Shown here one piece after another: positions 49,705-59,027 of a DNA stretch of 64,000 nt. Where the stretch lies: NCBI RefSeq assembly GCF_001612725.1, contig NZ_BDAZ01000024.1, positions 62,001-126,000 of the forward strand, written 5' to 3'. Under the pieces are notes generated by a model, which searched no databases, was not told the DNA's origin, and worked only from the letters and a program-made list of their open reading frames with translations. Made by a program: the position numbers and the translations under genes. The DNA comes from Nocardia anaemiae NBRC 100462. GTDB lineage: Bacteria > Actinomycetota > Actinomycetes > Mycobacteriales > Mycobacteriaceae. Position 1 is the first letter of the stretch. Each line of letters opens with the position of its first letter.

Positions 49705-51165
49705 ATGGTTGATATGGGGGCAATGGATTCCGGAGCGGTCGATATGGTGGCGTGGCCGACGGCGGGCAATCTCGTCGTCTCGCCCGCGATGCTGGACGAC
49801 CTGGGCTATCTGCGCGGCGAGTTGGCCGCCGCGGAGGTGCCGTTCCTGCTGATTCGCGATGGCGAACATCGGCTGGCACTGGCCGCGGATGCCGCGCAGC
49901 GGAATATGGTGCGTCGGGTGACGGCCACCGCCGTCGCCGCGGGTTTCGCGTGTAGCGAGGTGCGGCACAATGTCTTTCGGTTGAGTCGCGATGCCGATCC
50001 GGCGCATTACGTGGATCTGGAGCTGTGGGAGTACCACGGCGACACCGTCGAATGCCCGCGGCCGAATTCCTTCACCCGCAATGTCTTCGACCTCGCCGAT
50101 GTCGAATGCACGGAGGTTCGGCTGTTCGACCGCAATTGGCCGACACTGACGGATATGTTCGCCCCGCAGCCGACCGACGTCGGCTTCGATATCGATCTGG
50201 TGTTCTCCTGGGTCGATGGCACCGATCCCGAATTCCGCGCCCGCCGTGCGGGAATGCTGGCCCAGGTCGTGGTCGGTGAGGGCGATGACGCGGACGCTCG
50301 GATCCGCCAGATCGACGAACTGAAGTACGCACTTCGCTCGGTGTACAAGAATGCGCCGTGGATCCGCCGGATCTTCATCGCGACCGATTCCGCGGTGCCG
50401 GAATGGCTCGACGAACATCCACGGGTGACGGTGGTGCGCGCGGTCGATCACTTCAGCGATACCAGCGGGCTGCCCACCTTCAATTCCCATGCGGTGGAAT
50501 GTCAATTGCAGCATATCGATGGGCTCAGCGAACATTTCCTGTATTCGAACGACGATATGTTCTTCGCGCGTCCGGTGCGGCCGTCGATGTTCTTCACCCC
50601 GGCCGGGGTGAGTCGGTTCATCGAGGCGGGCACCCGCATCGGACCGGGTCGGAACAACGAGCGGCGCAGTGGTTTCGAGAATGCCGCGCGGGTGAATCGA
50701 GAACTGCTGGCCGGGCGGTTCGGACATGTCATCACCCGGCATCTGGAACACACACCGGTTCCCTTGCGGCGCAGTGTATTACTCGAAATGGAGCAGGAAT
50801 TCGCGACCGACTTCGCGCGGACCAGGGCCAGCAGATTCCGTGCGGCCACCGACATTTCGGTGACGAACTCGCTGTACCACTACTACGCCATGCTCACCGG
50901 GCGCGCGGTGCCGCAGGAGATGGCGCGGATGCGCTATGTCGACACCACGAGTCGACGTGGGCTCGCACTGCTCGACGGACTCGCCGTCCATCGTGATGTC
51001 GATTTCTTCTGCCTCAACGACGGCAGTTTTCCGGAGGTCGCGGAGGCCGAACGGGTGCGGGCGGTATCGGAATTTCTGTCCGCCTACTTCCCGGACCGCG
51101 CGCCGTGGGAACGGGTCAGTGCACGGCCTCGTCATCTTCCGGAGTCTGCGCCTGGCGCCGCATGA
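49705..51165 (+). CDS. stealth-family sugar-phosphate transferase (capsular/exopolysaccharide)
   Basis: The 486-residue protein has the conserved regions of stealth proteins in order: CR1 DIDLVFSWVDGTDPEF (about 163-178), CR2 DELKYALRSVYKNAPWIRRIFIATD (about 203-227), CR3 FLYSNDDMFFARP (about 278-290) and CR4 FFCLNDG (about 435). Such enzymes transfer hexose-1-phosphate from a UDP-sugar to a glycan; relatives include GlcNAc-1-phosphotransferase and meningococcal capsule polymerases. The N-terminal 150 residues form an extra domain common in actinobacterial members. No other polysaccharide gene is adjacent. ATG 49705 has GGAG eight bases upstream. The 3' end overlaps the phosphodiesterase gene tail to tail by 50 bases. 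Confidence 0.88.
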   Translation: MVDMGAMDSGAVDMVAWPTAGNLVVSPAMLDDLGYLRGELAAAEVPFLLIRDGEHRLALAADAAQRNMVRRVTATAVAAGFACSEVRHNVFRLSRDADPAHYVDLELWEYHGDTVECPRPNSFTRNVFDLADVECTEVRLFDRNWPTLTDMFAPQPTDVGFDIDLVFSWVDGTDPEFRARRAGMLAQVVVGEGDDADARIRQIDELKYALRSVYKNAPWIRRIFIATDSAVPEWLDEHPRVTVVRAVDHFSDTSGLPTFNSHAVECQLQHIDGLSEHFLYSNDDMFFARPVRPSMFFTPAGVSRFIEAGTRIGPGRNNERRSGFENAARVNRELLAGRFGHVITRHLEHTPVPLRRSVLLEMEQEFATDFARTRASRFRAATDISVTNSLYHYYAMLTGRAVPQEMARMRYVDTTSRRGLALLDGLAVHRDVDFFCLNDGSFPEVAEAERVRAVSEFLSAYFPDRAPWERVSARPRHLPESAPGAA

Positions 51166-52063
51166 CCCGCGGAATGCGGGCGGCGGGCGGGATCACGATG
51201 CCCTCCTCGGCCAGCTTGCGCGCCGCCTCTTCCGGGGTGGACGGGGTGCCGACGGTCGGGCCGCGATCGATCGGGACCACCGAGTGCACGATGGTGTCCG
51301 GATAGATGTGCACGTAGTTGAAGGCCTGCGCGCCGTCGCGGCCGCGTAGGCCGCCCTCGGCGACGGCCAAATCCTGGCTGTAGCAGGTCGCCGACGCGAC
51401 CGAGACCGGGATGCCCGCGAAGGTGGCGCTGGTCGAAAAGTGCAGGTGCCCAGCGAGAATCGCGCGGACATCGGTGCCGTCGAGCACATCGGCCAGCCTG
51501 CGCTGGTCGCGCAGTTCGACGGTGACCGCGAGATCGAGCACACACGGCACCGGCGGGTGGTGCATCGCCAGAATCGTGCCGAAGGGGGCTGGTTCGGCCA
51601 GTACCGATCGCAGCCAGTCCAGCTGTTCGTCGCGGATTTCGCCGTAGTGGTGGCCGGGGACGCTGGTGTCCAGAGCGATGATGCGCAGGCCGTCGATCAT
51701 GTGCACTCGATCGAGCGGCTTCGTCGACGCGCGCTCACCGAGCAGCGTTCGGCGCAGTTCACCGCGATCGTCGTGATTGCCGGTAACCCACACGATCGGC
51801 GCACGCAACTTGCGCGCGAACGGTTCTACTATTGCGCGGAGCTTCTCGTACGCGTCCGGCTCGCCCTGATCGGTGAGGTCACCGGTGAAGATCAGCGCGG
51901 TCGGGCGGATGCGGCTGGCCGCGGCCTGATCGAGCAACTGTCGAAGACGCTGATCCGCGTCCACGTCGCCGTACAGCGCGCCGTCGCCGATCAAATGGGT
52001 GTCGCTGAAATGGAACAGCACATGATTCGGTCGCGGGTGCTCCGCGACTCTGCTGGTGGGCAC
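51116..52063 (-). CDS. Rv0805-like class III cyclic nucleotide phosphodiesterase
   Basis: The 315-residue protein has the binuclear metallophosphoesterase motifs FSDTHLIG (D-x-H), FTGDLTDQGEP (GDxxD), VTGNHDD (GNHD), AMHHPP and LAGHLH (GHxH). The sequence follows Rv0805 of M. tuberculosis closely as I remember it, including DRVHMIDGLRIIALDTSVPGHHYGEIR and SVASATCYSQDL. Rv0805 hydrolyses 2',3'- and 3',5'-cAMP and affects the envelope. GTG 52063 is chosen because GAAGGA lies five to six bases upstream and the resulting N-terminus (VPTSRVAEHPRPNHVLFH) fits Rv0805; ATG 52117 is possible. The C-terminal tail is Pro/Arg-rich, as in Rv0805. Confidence 0.92.
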   Translation of the reverse strand: MPTSRVAEHPRPNHVLFHFSDTHLIGDGALYGDVDADQRLRQLLDQAAASRIRPTALIFTGDLTDQGEPDAYEKLRAIVEPFARKLRAPIVWVTGNHDDRGELRRTLLGERASTKPLDRVHMIDGLRIIALDTSVPGHHYGEIRDEQLDWLRSVLAEPAPFGTILAMHHPPVPCVLDLAVTVELRDQRRLADVLDGTDVRAILAGHLHFSTSATFAGIPVSVASATCYSQDLAVAEGGLRGRDGAQAFNYVHIYPDTIVHSVVPIDRGPTVGTPSTPEEAARKLAEEGIVIPPAARIPRVMRRQAQTPEDDEAVH

Positions 52064-52210
52064 CGAACCGAACGTCCTTCCCCGGCGGATTCGCCCGCCA
52101 TTGGCTTCGGGTTCCATCGCCAGGATAGCGAAGACCTATTGACAGACTGCCCGCCGCACGGTGACAACATGCTTGCGGGAAGGTGAGAGTTCGGTGTCAT
52201 CGCACCGACC

Positions 52211-52235
52211 CGCCATATCACTACGCTCGGCGAGC
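52211..52235 (+). repeat. REP-like intergenic element, copy B
   Basis: These 25 bases equal the reverse complement of 2345-2369. The similarity with the shortened copy at 35380-35413 continues into GAGCTGCCGGAGGCG. The element sits between the phosphodiesterase and glycerol-dehydrogenase-like genes. Confidence 0.6.
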
Positions 52236-52251
52236 TGCCGGAGGCGCGGCG

Positions 52252-53340
52252 CTAGCTGCCGAGGGTGTCGGCGGTGCGGAGGGCGTCCAAGACCATGGGG
52301 GTGTCGACGGTGAAGGGTTCGTTGTGGATGGTTTCGCCGGGGGCGGTGGCGCGTTCGGCGATGGCGGTCAGGGTTCGGTTGTCGGGATCGGTCAGCCCGA
52401 GTGCGGCGAAGGTGGTCGGCAGTCCGACCGAAGCGCAGAATTCGAGGACCGTCGAAATCTCTGCGGCGGCAGCGCCTTCCAGCACCAGCTGGGTGAGGAC
52501 GCCGAAGGCTACCTTTTCGCCGTGTAGGTACGGGTGCGTTTGCGGGGCGGCGGTCAGGCCGTTGTGAATGGCGTGGGCGGCGGCCAGGCCGGAGGATTCG
52601 AAGCCGAGGCCGGAGAGCAGCGTGTTGGCTTCGACGATGCGCTCGAGTGCCGGGGTGACGGTGTGGTTGCGGACCGCGGCGAGGGCCTGGGTTCCGTCGG
52701 CGAGCAGAGTCTGGTAGCAGAGTTCGGCCAATGCGGTGGCGCTGCGGGTCGAGGCGCCGCCGCGCATATTGCGGACCCGCGCGGCACTGCAGGTCCGCGC
52801 CTCGAACCAGGTCGCGAGCGCGTCGCCCATACCCGCGGTGAGCAGCCGCACCGGAGCCTGCGCGATAGCGGACGTATCGACCAGCACCAATGCCGGATTC
52901 CGCCGAACCAGCTGATAGGCCTCGAATTCCCCAGCATCGGTATAGATCACCGACAACGCACTGCACGGCGCGTCACTGGACGCCGTCGTCGGACAACTGA
53001 TCATCGGCAGCTCCAGATCATCGGCCACCGCGCGCGCCGTATCGAGCACCTTGCCCCCACCGGCGCCCAACACCACCGTGCTCCCACTCTCCTGCACGGC
53101 CGCGGTCACCCGCGCGATCTCCGCCCGACTGCACTCACCCCCGGACCGGTGCACCGAATACTCGATCTTCGCCTCGGTGAGCGAGTCCCGCCACGTCTGC
53201 GCCAACAACCGATACGCACTCGCCCCCGCCACAATCATCACCGGCCCCCCGATCCCCAACCGCGTCATCTCCGCCCCGAGCGCCGCCGTCGCATCCCGGC
53301 CCTGCACATAATGCCCCGGCGAAGAAAACACACTCAGCAT
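52252..53340 (-). CDS. glycerol dehydrogenase-family (GldA-like) iron/zinc dehydrogenase
   Basis: The 362-residue protein follows GldA: SSPGHYVQGRDATAALG at the start, the NAD-binding GAGGGKVLDTARA (about 92-104), SCPTTASSDAPCSALSVIY (about 117-135), and metal ligands in GMGDALATW (Asp), AAHAIHNGL (His) and YLHGEKVAFG (His). It should oxidise glycerol or a related diol with NAD in the cytoplasm; sn-glycerol-1-phosphate dehydrogenase is a relative but less likely. ATG 53340 has GGAGG about seven bases upstream. It lies 242 bases downstream of mazG on the same strand. Confidence 0.88.
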   Translation of the reverse strand: MLSVFSSPGHYVQGRDATAALGAEMTRLGIGGPVMIVAGASAYRLLAQTWRDSLTEAKIEYSVHRSGGECSRAEIARVTAAVQESGSTVVLGAGGGKVLDTARAVADDLELPMISCPTTASSDAPCSALSVIYTDAGEFEAYQLVRRNPALVLVDTSAIAQAPVRLLTAGMGDALATWFEARTCSAARVRNMRGGASTRSATALAELCYQTLLADGTQALAAVRNHTVTPALERIVEANTLLSGLGFESSGLAAAHAIHNGLTAAPQTHPYLHGEKVAFGVLTQLVLEGAAAAEISTVLEFCASVGLPTTFAALGLTDPDNRTLTAIAERATAPGETIHNEPFTVDTPMVLDALRTADTLGS

Positions 53341-53582
53341 CTGCCACCTCCCGATCCCGGGCACCGCCGATTCGCCCACACCGCCGCCCGACAGCCGACT
53401 CCGTACCCAAACGCTACGCGTCCGCCGCACCCTCCGACCACCACCCCGCGCGGCCTCGCCGAGGCGGTGGGGCGACGGCACGTCATCAAGCGACCGCACA
53501 AGCGCCTTCTCAGTGCGCACCCGCGATCGGGCATCTGCCGTGGTGAACAGAGGTGGTCACGACCGTGCGTCAATGGGTGGCG

Positions 53583-54389
53583 CTACGGCCAGTACTTGCG
53601 CCAATCGGCGGCCGACAGCGGCCCGCGCTCGCCGCGGGCAGCTTCGGCGGCATCCTCGGTGGCGCGGATTTCCGATGCGAAGGACAACGTGGCCTTGCGG
53701 AGGCGTTCTTCGGCGCTGTCTTCGCCGCCCAGCGCGACGGTGCGGAGGCTGTCGGGGATCAGGTCTTCGGGCAGGCCCGCTTTGAGGCTGCGGGAGCGGA
53801 TCTTCTCGGCCAGTGCGAGGGCGGGTTGAGCCATGGCTATGCCGTCCAGGCAGGAGCGGCGGGACTTTTCCGCGGATTTGCGTTCCTCCCAGGCCTTTTC
53901 CTGGGCGGCGATTTTCTCCGCGACGGTGGCCGACGGGTCGATGGGTTCGTCGGCGAGATGCGGGCTGCGGTTGACGAGTTTGGCGACCAGTGCGGCGGCG
54001 ACATCGTCGACGGTGAATTCGCCTGCGGCCTGGGCGATTCGGGAGTGGAACAGCACCTGCAGCAGTAGGTCGCCGAGTTCTTCCTTGATGGTTTCGGCGT
54101 CGTTGTGCTGGATGGCGTCGAGCAGTTCGTAGGTTTCCTCGAGCAGGTACGGGCGCAGCGAGTCGTGGGTTTGCGTCACCTCCCAGCCGCCGAAGTTCCA
54201 CAGCCGGTCCATCACCTCGACCGCCCCGGTCAGACCCGCCGCCACCACGGCGGTATCGGTTCGGCCGGATTCGGCCGCAGCAGGTCCGGGTTCGAACACC
54301 GGATGATCGTCGGCACCATTGGCCCGCCCCGCCTCCGCCGCCGCATGCCGAGCGGCGCGCAGCACGGCTTCGTCGCGGTCCGAACTCAT
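53583..54389 (-). CDS. mazG: MazG nucleoside triphosphate pyrophosphohydrolase
   Basis: The 268-residue protein has the MazG core LWNFGGWEVTQTHDSLRPYLLEETYELLDAI (about 62-92) and EELGDLLLQVLFHSRIA (about 100-116), which hold the EExxE and ExxD metal ligands. It hydrolyses non-canonical or oxidised NTPs to NMP and PPi and protects against mutation and stress. The N-terminal 55 residues are an actinobacterial extension without a catalytic motif; the C-terminal half is a second, degenerate region. The ATG overlaps the mfd stop in ATGA, the same order as Rv1020-Rv1021. Confidence 0.93.
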   Translation of the reverse strand: MSSDRDEAVLRAARHAAAEAGRANGADDHPVFEPGPAAAESGRTDTAVVAAGLTGAVEVMDRLWNFGGWEVTQTHDSLRPYLLEETYELLDAIQHNDAETIKEELGDLLLQVLFHSRIAQAAGEFTVDDVAAALVAKLVNRSPHLADEPIDPSATVAEKIAAQEKAWEERKSAEKSRRSCLDGIAMAQPALALAEKIRSRSLKAGLPEDLIPDSLRTVALGGEDSAEERLRKATLSFASEIRATEDAAEAARGERGPLSAADWRKYWP

Positions 54390-57300
54390 CGAGCCGCCGT
54401 GGCTTCGGTCGCGACCCGCAGCTCGACGAAACCTTTCGGCTTGCCATCCAACTGCAGCAACAGGTCGGCAACGAATTGCAACAGGACGACGTCGCGCACC
54501 CGGTCGGCACCCACACTGTCTTCCACCCGGGGCAGTGGCAGTTGCACAACACCACTTGCCGCGCGGTAGCCCGCGCTCGGGTACAGACGCTTCAACCGCA
54601 TCTGCTTGGAGTCGGGCAGACTCATCGGCGAAACCTTCAATGTGGTTCCGGTGACCGCGATTTCGGTGACGTCGTATTCGCGCGCCAGCAGACGCAGCTT
54701 CGCAACCGACACCAACCTGCCGACCTCGACGGGCAGCGGCCCGTACCGGTCGACGAGTTCCTCGACGACCGATTCCAGTGCCGGATCATCTTGCGCCGCA
54801 GCGAGTTTGCGGTAGGCCTCCAACCGGAGCCGATCGCTGGTGATGTAGTCGGGCGGGATATGCGCATCCACCGGGAGGTCGATGCGAACCTCCTTGACCT
54901 CCTCGGTGGTAATCGGCTTACCGTCGGCGGCCGCCCGATACGCCTCCACCGCCTCACCGACCAGCCGCACATACAGGTCGAAGCCGACACCGGCCACATG
55001 CCCGGACTGCTCGGCGCCCAGCACATTTCCGGCACCACGGATTTCGAGGTCTTTCATGGCGACCGCCATACCCGCGCCCAGATCGGAGTTCTGGGAAATG
55101 GTGGCGAGCCGGTCGTAGGCCGTCTCGGTGAGCGGCTTCTCCGGCGGATAGAGGAAATACGCGTACCCACGCTCACGACTGCGGCCGACGCGCCCGCGCA
55201 ACTGGTGCAGCTGCGAAAGACCCAGAGCGTCCGCGCGTTCCACGATCAACGTATTCGCATTGGAGATATCCAGCCCGGTCTCGATGATGGTGGTACAGAC
55301 GAGCACATCGAATTCGCGCTCCCAGAACCCCTGCACGGTCTGTTCGAGCACGTCCTCGTTCATCTGGCCGTGCGCGACCACCACCCGCGCCTCGGGCACC
55401 AGATCCCGAATGCGCTTGGCGGCCTTATCGATCGACGAGACCCGGTTGTGCACGTAGAAGACCTGGCCGTCCCGCAGCAGCTCACGCCGAATGGCCGCGG
55501 TGACCTGCTTGTCGTTGTACCCGCCGACATAGGTGAGCACCGGATGCCGCTCCTCCGGCGGCGTGAGGATGGTCGACATCTCCCGAATGCCCGCCAGACT
55601 CATCTCCAAGGTGCGCGGAATCGGCGTTGCGGACATGGTCAGCACATCGACGTGCGTGCGTAGCGCCTTGATGTGCTCCTTGTGCTCGACACCGAAACGC
55701 TGTTCCTCGTCGACGACGACCAGGCCGAGATCCTTCCACCGCACACCGGTCTGCAGCAGCCGATGCGTACCGACCACGATATCGACCGAACCGTCGGCCA
55801 TCCCCTCGAGCACGGCGCGGGATTCGGCCGGATCGGTGAAGCGGGACAGCCCCTTGACGGTCACCGGGAATCCGGCGACGCGTTCGGTGAAGGTCTGCAG
55901 ATGCTGTTGCGCCAGCAGGGTTGTCGGCACCAGCACGACGACCTGCTTACCGTCCTGTACCGCCTTGAACGCGGCGCGCACGGCGATCTCGGTCTTGCCG
56001 TAGCCGACATCACCACAGACCACACGGTCCATCGGGACCGCCTTCTCCATATCGGCCTTCACCTCGGCGATGGCGGTCATCTGGTCGACGGTTTCGGTGA
56101 ACGCGAACGCGTCCTCCATCTCCTTCTGCCACGGACTGTCCGGACCGAACGCGTGACCGGGCGCGGCCTGGCGCGCCGCGTACAGCTGCACCAGCTCACC
56201 GGCGATCTCGCGAACCGCCTTGCGCGCCTTGCGTTTCGTATTCGCCCAGTCCGAGCCGCCGAGCTTGGACAGACTCGGCATTTCACCACCGACATAGCGC
56301 GAGAGCTGATCCAGCGACTCCATCGGCACGAACAGCCGGTCACCGGGCTGACCGCGCTTACCGGGCGCATATTCGATGACCAGGTATTCCCGCCGCGCCC
56401 CGCCGACGGTGCGCTCGATCATCTCCACGAACCGGCCGATGCCGTGCTGATCGTGCACAACCATGTCACCGGCGTTCAGTGCCAGCGGGTCGACTTGATT
56501 GCGACGCTTGGCCGGTAGCCGCTTACCCTCCGCCGGTGCGGTGACCCGATTGCCGGTGAGGTCGGATTCGGCGACAACCACCAGACCGGCGTCATCGAAG
56601 ACCAAGCCGTCGTGCAGCGAACCGCACAGCACACCGACCAGTCCGGGCGTCGGTTCGGCACCCGACGCCAAGAGCGCCGCGGGCACGTCGGCATCGGAGA
56701 GTCGTTCCAGAATGCGTTGCGCCGTACCGTGTCCCGCCACGACCACCACCGCGCGGCCACCGGTCAGCACATGTGCGCGCAATGACGCGAAGATCGTCGC
56801 CACCAGCTCATCGGATCCGCGCGCGGCCGGACCGGGCAGCACCGGCAGCACGACCTCGGCGGGATCACCCGAAGTCAGCGGGCTCAGCGTCCACCACGGC
56901 AGACCGTGTGCGTTTGCGCTGTCATGGATTTGGGGCAGCGCGCGGTACCCGGAGGCGGCGAGGTCGAGTCCGTGCCCGCCGAGCGGTGCCGCACCGCCGA
57001 ACGAGGCGGCGGTCCACGATGCCTCCAGGAACTCCTCACCCGTGCGCACCAAATCGGCCGCACGCGTGCGGATCTTCTCCGGATCGCACAGCAATAACTG
57101 GGTGCCCTCCGGCAAAACCTCGGTGAGCAGCCGCAGTTCGCCGGGCTGCAGCACCGGCAGCAGGGCCTCCATGCCCTCGACCGGAATGCCCTCGGCCAGC
57201 TTCTCCAACATCTCGACCAGCGCCGCATCGGCGGCATTGGCCACCGCGACCTCGGCGGCGCGATCGCGAACGGCCTCGGTGAGCAACAGTTCCCGACACG

Positions 57301-58000
57301 GCGGCGCGACGACCACATCCACTGTCACATCGGTCAGCGAGCGCTGATCGGCGACCGCGAAGGGCCGCAGCTCGGTCACCTCATCGCCCCAGAACTCCAC
57401 GCGCACCGGATGATCCGCGGTCGGCGGGAACAGATCGAGAATGCCGCCGCGCACCGCGAACTCGCCGCGCTTACCGACCATATCGACGCGGGTGTAGGCG
57501 AATTCGATCAGGCGCAAGAGCAATTCGTCGAAATCGAACTCCGCGCCGACGCGCAGCACAATCGGTTCGATATCGCCGAGGCTCGCGGCCATCGGCTGCA
57601 TCAGGGAGCGAACGGTCGTCACCACGACCCGCAGCGGTTCCGGGAATACCGGATCTTCCGGATGCGCCAGCCGCCGCAGCACCTCCAGCCTGCGGCCCAC
57701 GGTGTCGGCACCCGGCGACAACCGCTCATGCGGCAGTGTCTCCCACGACGGGAACTGCGCGACCGCCGCGCCGAGGATTTCCTCCAGTTCGACCGTCAGA
57801 TCATCGGCTTCCCGCCCGGTCGCCGTCACCACCACCAGTGGCCGCTGGGCCGCGATCGTCGCCGCGACGAACGGCCGCACCGCCGACGGCCCGACCAATT
57901 CGACCGGCGACTTACCGACCAGGTCGGCGACGGTCCGCAGGGCCGAATCGGCCCCGGCCACCGCGGCCAGTCCGGCAAGGGGTGGACGGTGGGTGGACAT
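54386..58000 (-). CDS. mfd: transcription-repair coupling factor Mfd
   Basis: The 1204-residue ATP-dependent translocase removes stalled RNA polymerase at lesions and recruits UvrA. The N-terminal UvrB-like part (about 30-350) includes GAAVAQFPSWETLPHERLSP. The CarD-like RNA-polymerase-interacting domain is NAGDMVVHDQHGIGRFV...YLVIEYAPG (about 513-550). The helicase part has Walker A GDVGYGKTE (about 667), VVVDEEQRFG (DEEQ), MSATPIPRT and a QLRGRVGRS motif VI (about 930). The C-terminal D7 domain ends the protein. ATG 58000 has AGGAG six bases upstream. The length is normal for the family. Confidence 0.97.
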   Translation of the reverse strand: MSTHRPPLAGLAAVAGADSALRTVADLVGKSPVELVGPSAVRPFVAATIAAQRPLVVVTATGREADDLTVELEEILGAAVAQFPSWETLPHERLSPGADTVGRRLEVLRRLAHPEDPVFPEPLRVVVTTVRSLMQPMAASLGDIEPIVLRVGAEFDFDELLLRLIEFAYTRVDMVGKRGEFAVRGGILDLFPPTADHPVRVEFWGDEVTELRPFAVADQRSLTDVTVDVVVAPPCRELLLTEAVRDRAAEVAVANAADAALVEMLEKLAEGIPVEGMEALLPVLQPGELRLLTEVLPEGTQLLLCDPEKIRTRAADLVRTGEEFLEASWTAASFGGAAPLGGHGLDLAASGYRALPQIHDSANAHGLPWWTLSPLTSGDPAEVVLPVLPGPAARGSDELVATIFASLRAHVLTGGRAVVVVAGHGTAQRILERLSDADVPAALLASGAEPTPGLVGVLCGSLHDGLVFDDAGLVVVAESDLTGNRVTAPAEGKRLPAKRRNQVDPLALNAGDMVVHDQHGIGRFVEMIERTVGGARREYLVIEYAPGKRGQPGDRLFVPMESLDQLSRYVGGEMPSLSKLGGSDWANTKRKARKAVREIAGELVQLYAARQAAPGHAFGPDSPWQKEMEDAFAFTETVDQMTAIAEVKADMEKAVPMDRVVCGDVGYGKTEIAVRAAFKAVQDGKQVVVLVPTTLLAQQHLQTFTERVAGFPVTVKGLSRFTDPAESRAVLEGMADGSVDIVVGTHRLLQTGVRWKDLGLVVVDEEQRFGVEHKEHIKALRTHVDVLTMSATPIPRTLEMSLAGIREMSTILTPPEERHPVLTYVGGYNDKQVTAAIRRELLRDGQVFYVHNRVSSIDKAAKRIRDLVPEARVVVAHGQMNEDVLEQTVQGFWEREFDVLVCTTIIETGLDISNANTLIVERADALGLSQLHQLRGRVGRSRERGYAYFLYPPEKPLTETAYDRLATISQNSDLGAGMAVAMKDLEIRGAGNVLGAEQSGHVAGVGFDLYVRLVGEAVEAYRAAADGKPITTEEVKEVRIDLPVDAHIPPDYITSDRLRLEAYRKLAAAQDDPALESVVEELVDRYGPLPVEVGRLVSVAKLRLLAREYDVTEIAVTGTTLKVSPMSLPDSKQMRLKRLYPSAGYRAASGVVQLPLPRVEDSVGADRVRDVVLLQFVADLLLQLDGKPKGFVELRVATEATAAR

Positions 58001-58180
58001 CAAACACTCCTGAGCTCAGGCGGGCTTTTTAGTTCGGCGAACCGAGTCTAGCCACCACTACCGACACCCGAACTCCCCGCACTGGGCTCCCGCACATCTC
58101 GCAATGCCGTCGCATATCCAGTGGGTACGTCGCACAAGCTATGCCCTATGCGAGGCAGTCACACGCTATGCGTCAACTCG

Positions 58181-58197
58181 CCGAGCCGAAGGCTCGG
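58181..58197 (-). terminator. hairpin directly after the TetR gene
   Basis: CCGAGCC-GAA-GGCTCGG forms a perfect seven-base stem with a three-base loop, three bases beyond the stop codon of the minus-strand TetR gene. No U-rich tail follows in that direction, so it may be a weak or factor-assisted terminator. Confidence 0.5.
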
Positions 58198-58199
58198 GG

Positions 58200-58847
58200 C
58201 TAGGGGACGTAGCGGCGTAGACGGCGGGCGGCGAATTCGCGGAAGTAGGAGAGTTTTTCCGGTGGGACGATCGAGGGCAAGAAGAAGTACCAGGCGCGCT
58301 CCATGCGGGTCGCCATCTGATCGATCGAATCGGTGCCGACCGCGGTGATGTGCACGCCCGCGGTCATTTCCTGCAGCAGCAGGCCGATCACCTCGGCGTC
58401 CAGATCGGCCTCTAGGTCGCCCTGGGCGATGGCCCGCTCGGCTAGTACACGGTAGGTATCGCCCCAGGTCTTGGCGATATTGTCGCCCTGGGCGCCGCGA
58501 TAGTCGCCGATCTGATGGGTCAGCTTGAGCATCGCGCCGACCATCGGATCGTTCATGGATAGGTCCGCGACGACATAGGTGATCCCGATGCATGCCTCGA
58601 GCGCGGGCACTCTGGGATCGAAGAAACCCTGGCACGAACTGACCAAGCGCTCATTGCCCTGGTCGACCACGGCGCGCGCTAGCTCTTCCTTCGAACCGAA
58701 GTGAAAGTACAAGGCGCCCTTGGTCACGTTCGACTGCGCGATGATCTCGCTCAGGCTCGCATTCGCATATCCCAAGCGCAGAAAGACATCGGCAGCGCCC
58801 GCCAGGACGGAATCGCGGGTGATCTCCGCGCGCGCTTGCCTAGCCAT
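58200..58847 (-). CDS. TetR-family regulator, gamma-butyrolactone-receptor-like
   Basis: The 215-residue protein has an N-terminal TetR DNA-binding domain: FLRLGYANASLSEIIAQSNVTKGALYFHFGSKEELARAVV (about 23-62). VTKGALYFHFxSKEELA and the starting MARQxRAxxTR resemble ScbR/ArpA butyrolactone receptors. KTWGDTYRVLAERAIAQGDLEADLD (about 123-147) keeps a Trp in the region of the ligand-pocket Trp of that group. It could sense a small diffusible signal, but no butyrolactone synthase is in the window. Two direct repeats GAAGTAGACCGAC begin 35 bases upstream of its ATG and are likely operators for self-control. M. tuberculosis has one TetR gene (Rv1019) in this interval; this is an additional one. 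Confidence 0.85.
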   Translation of the reverse strand: MARQARAEITRDSVLAGAADVFLRLGYANASLSEIIAQSNVTKGALYFHFGSKEELARAVVDQGNERLVSSCQGFFDPRVPALEACIGITYVVADLSMNDPMVGAMLKLTHQIGDYRGAQGDNIAKTWGDTYRVLAERAIAQGDLEADLDAEVIGLLLQEMTAGVHITAVGTDSIDQMATRMERAWYFFLPSIVPPEKLSYFREFAARRLRRYVP

Positions 58848-58881
58848 CAGATCCGCCTGTCATCCTAAAACCAGCCATCCT

Positions 58882-58912
58882 GAAGTAGACCGACATCCCG
58901 AAGTAGACCGAC
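58882..58912 (-). promoter_or_regulatory. candidate TetR operator: two 18-base-period direct repeats
   Basis: GAAGTAGACCGAC occurs at 58882-58894 and 58900-58912, in both cases preceded by ATCC(T/C). The pair lies 35-65 bases upstream of the butyrolactone-receptor-like gene, in the expected promoter region. The TAGACCGAC word resembles one arm of many TetR operators. Autoregulation is inferred. Confidence 0.5.
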
Positions 58913-59027
58913 TTACCGCTCGAACAGCACCCTGAGGATGGGTGAACCGTACCACCAGGCGAGCGCCCGCCCGGGAATTCGAGCATTCGGACGGGCACAC
59001 CGCGCAATTCACTGGCTACCAATGCGA

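Noticed and set aside
49258..50751. Long minus-strand open frame opposite the stealth gene
   Set aside because: It is antisense to a gene with clear conserved motifs and has an Arg/His/Gly-rich composition typical of GC-rich shadow frames.
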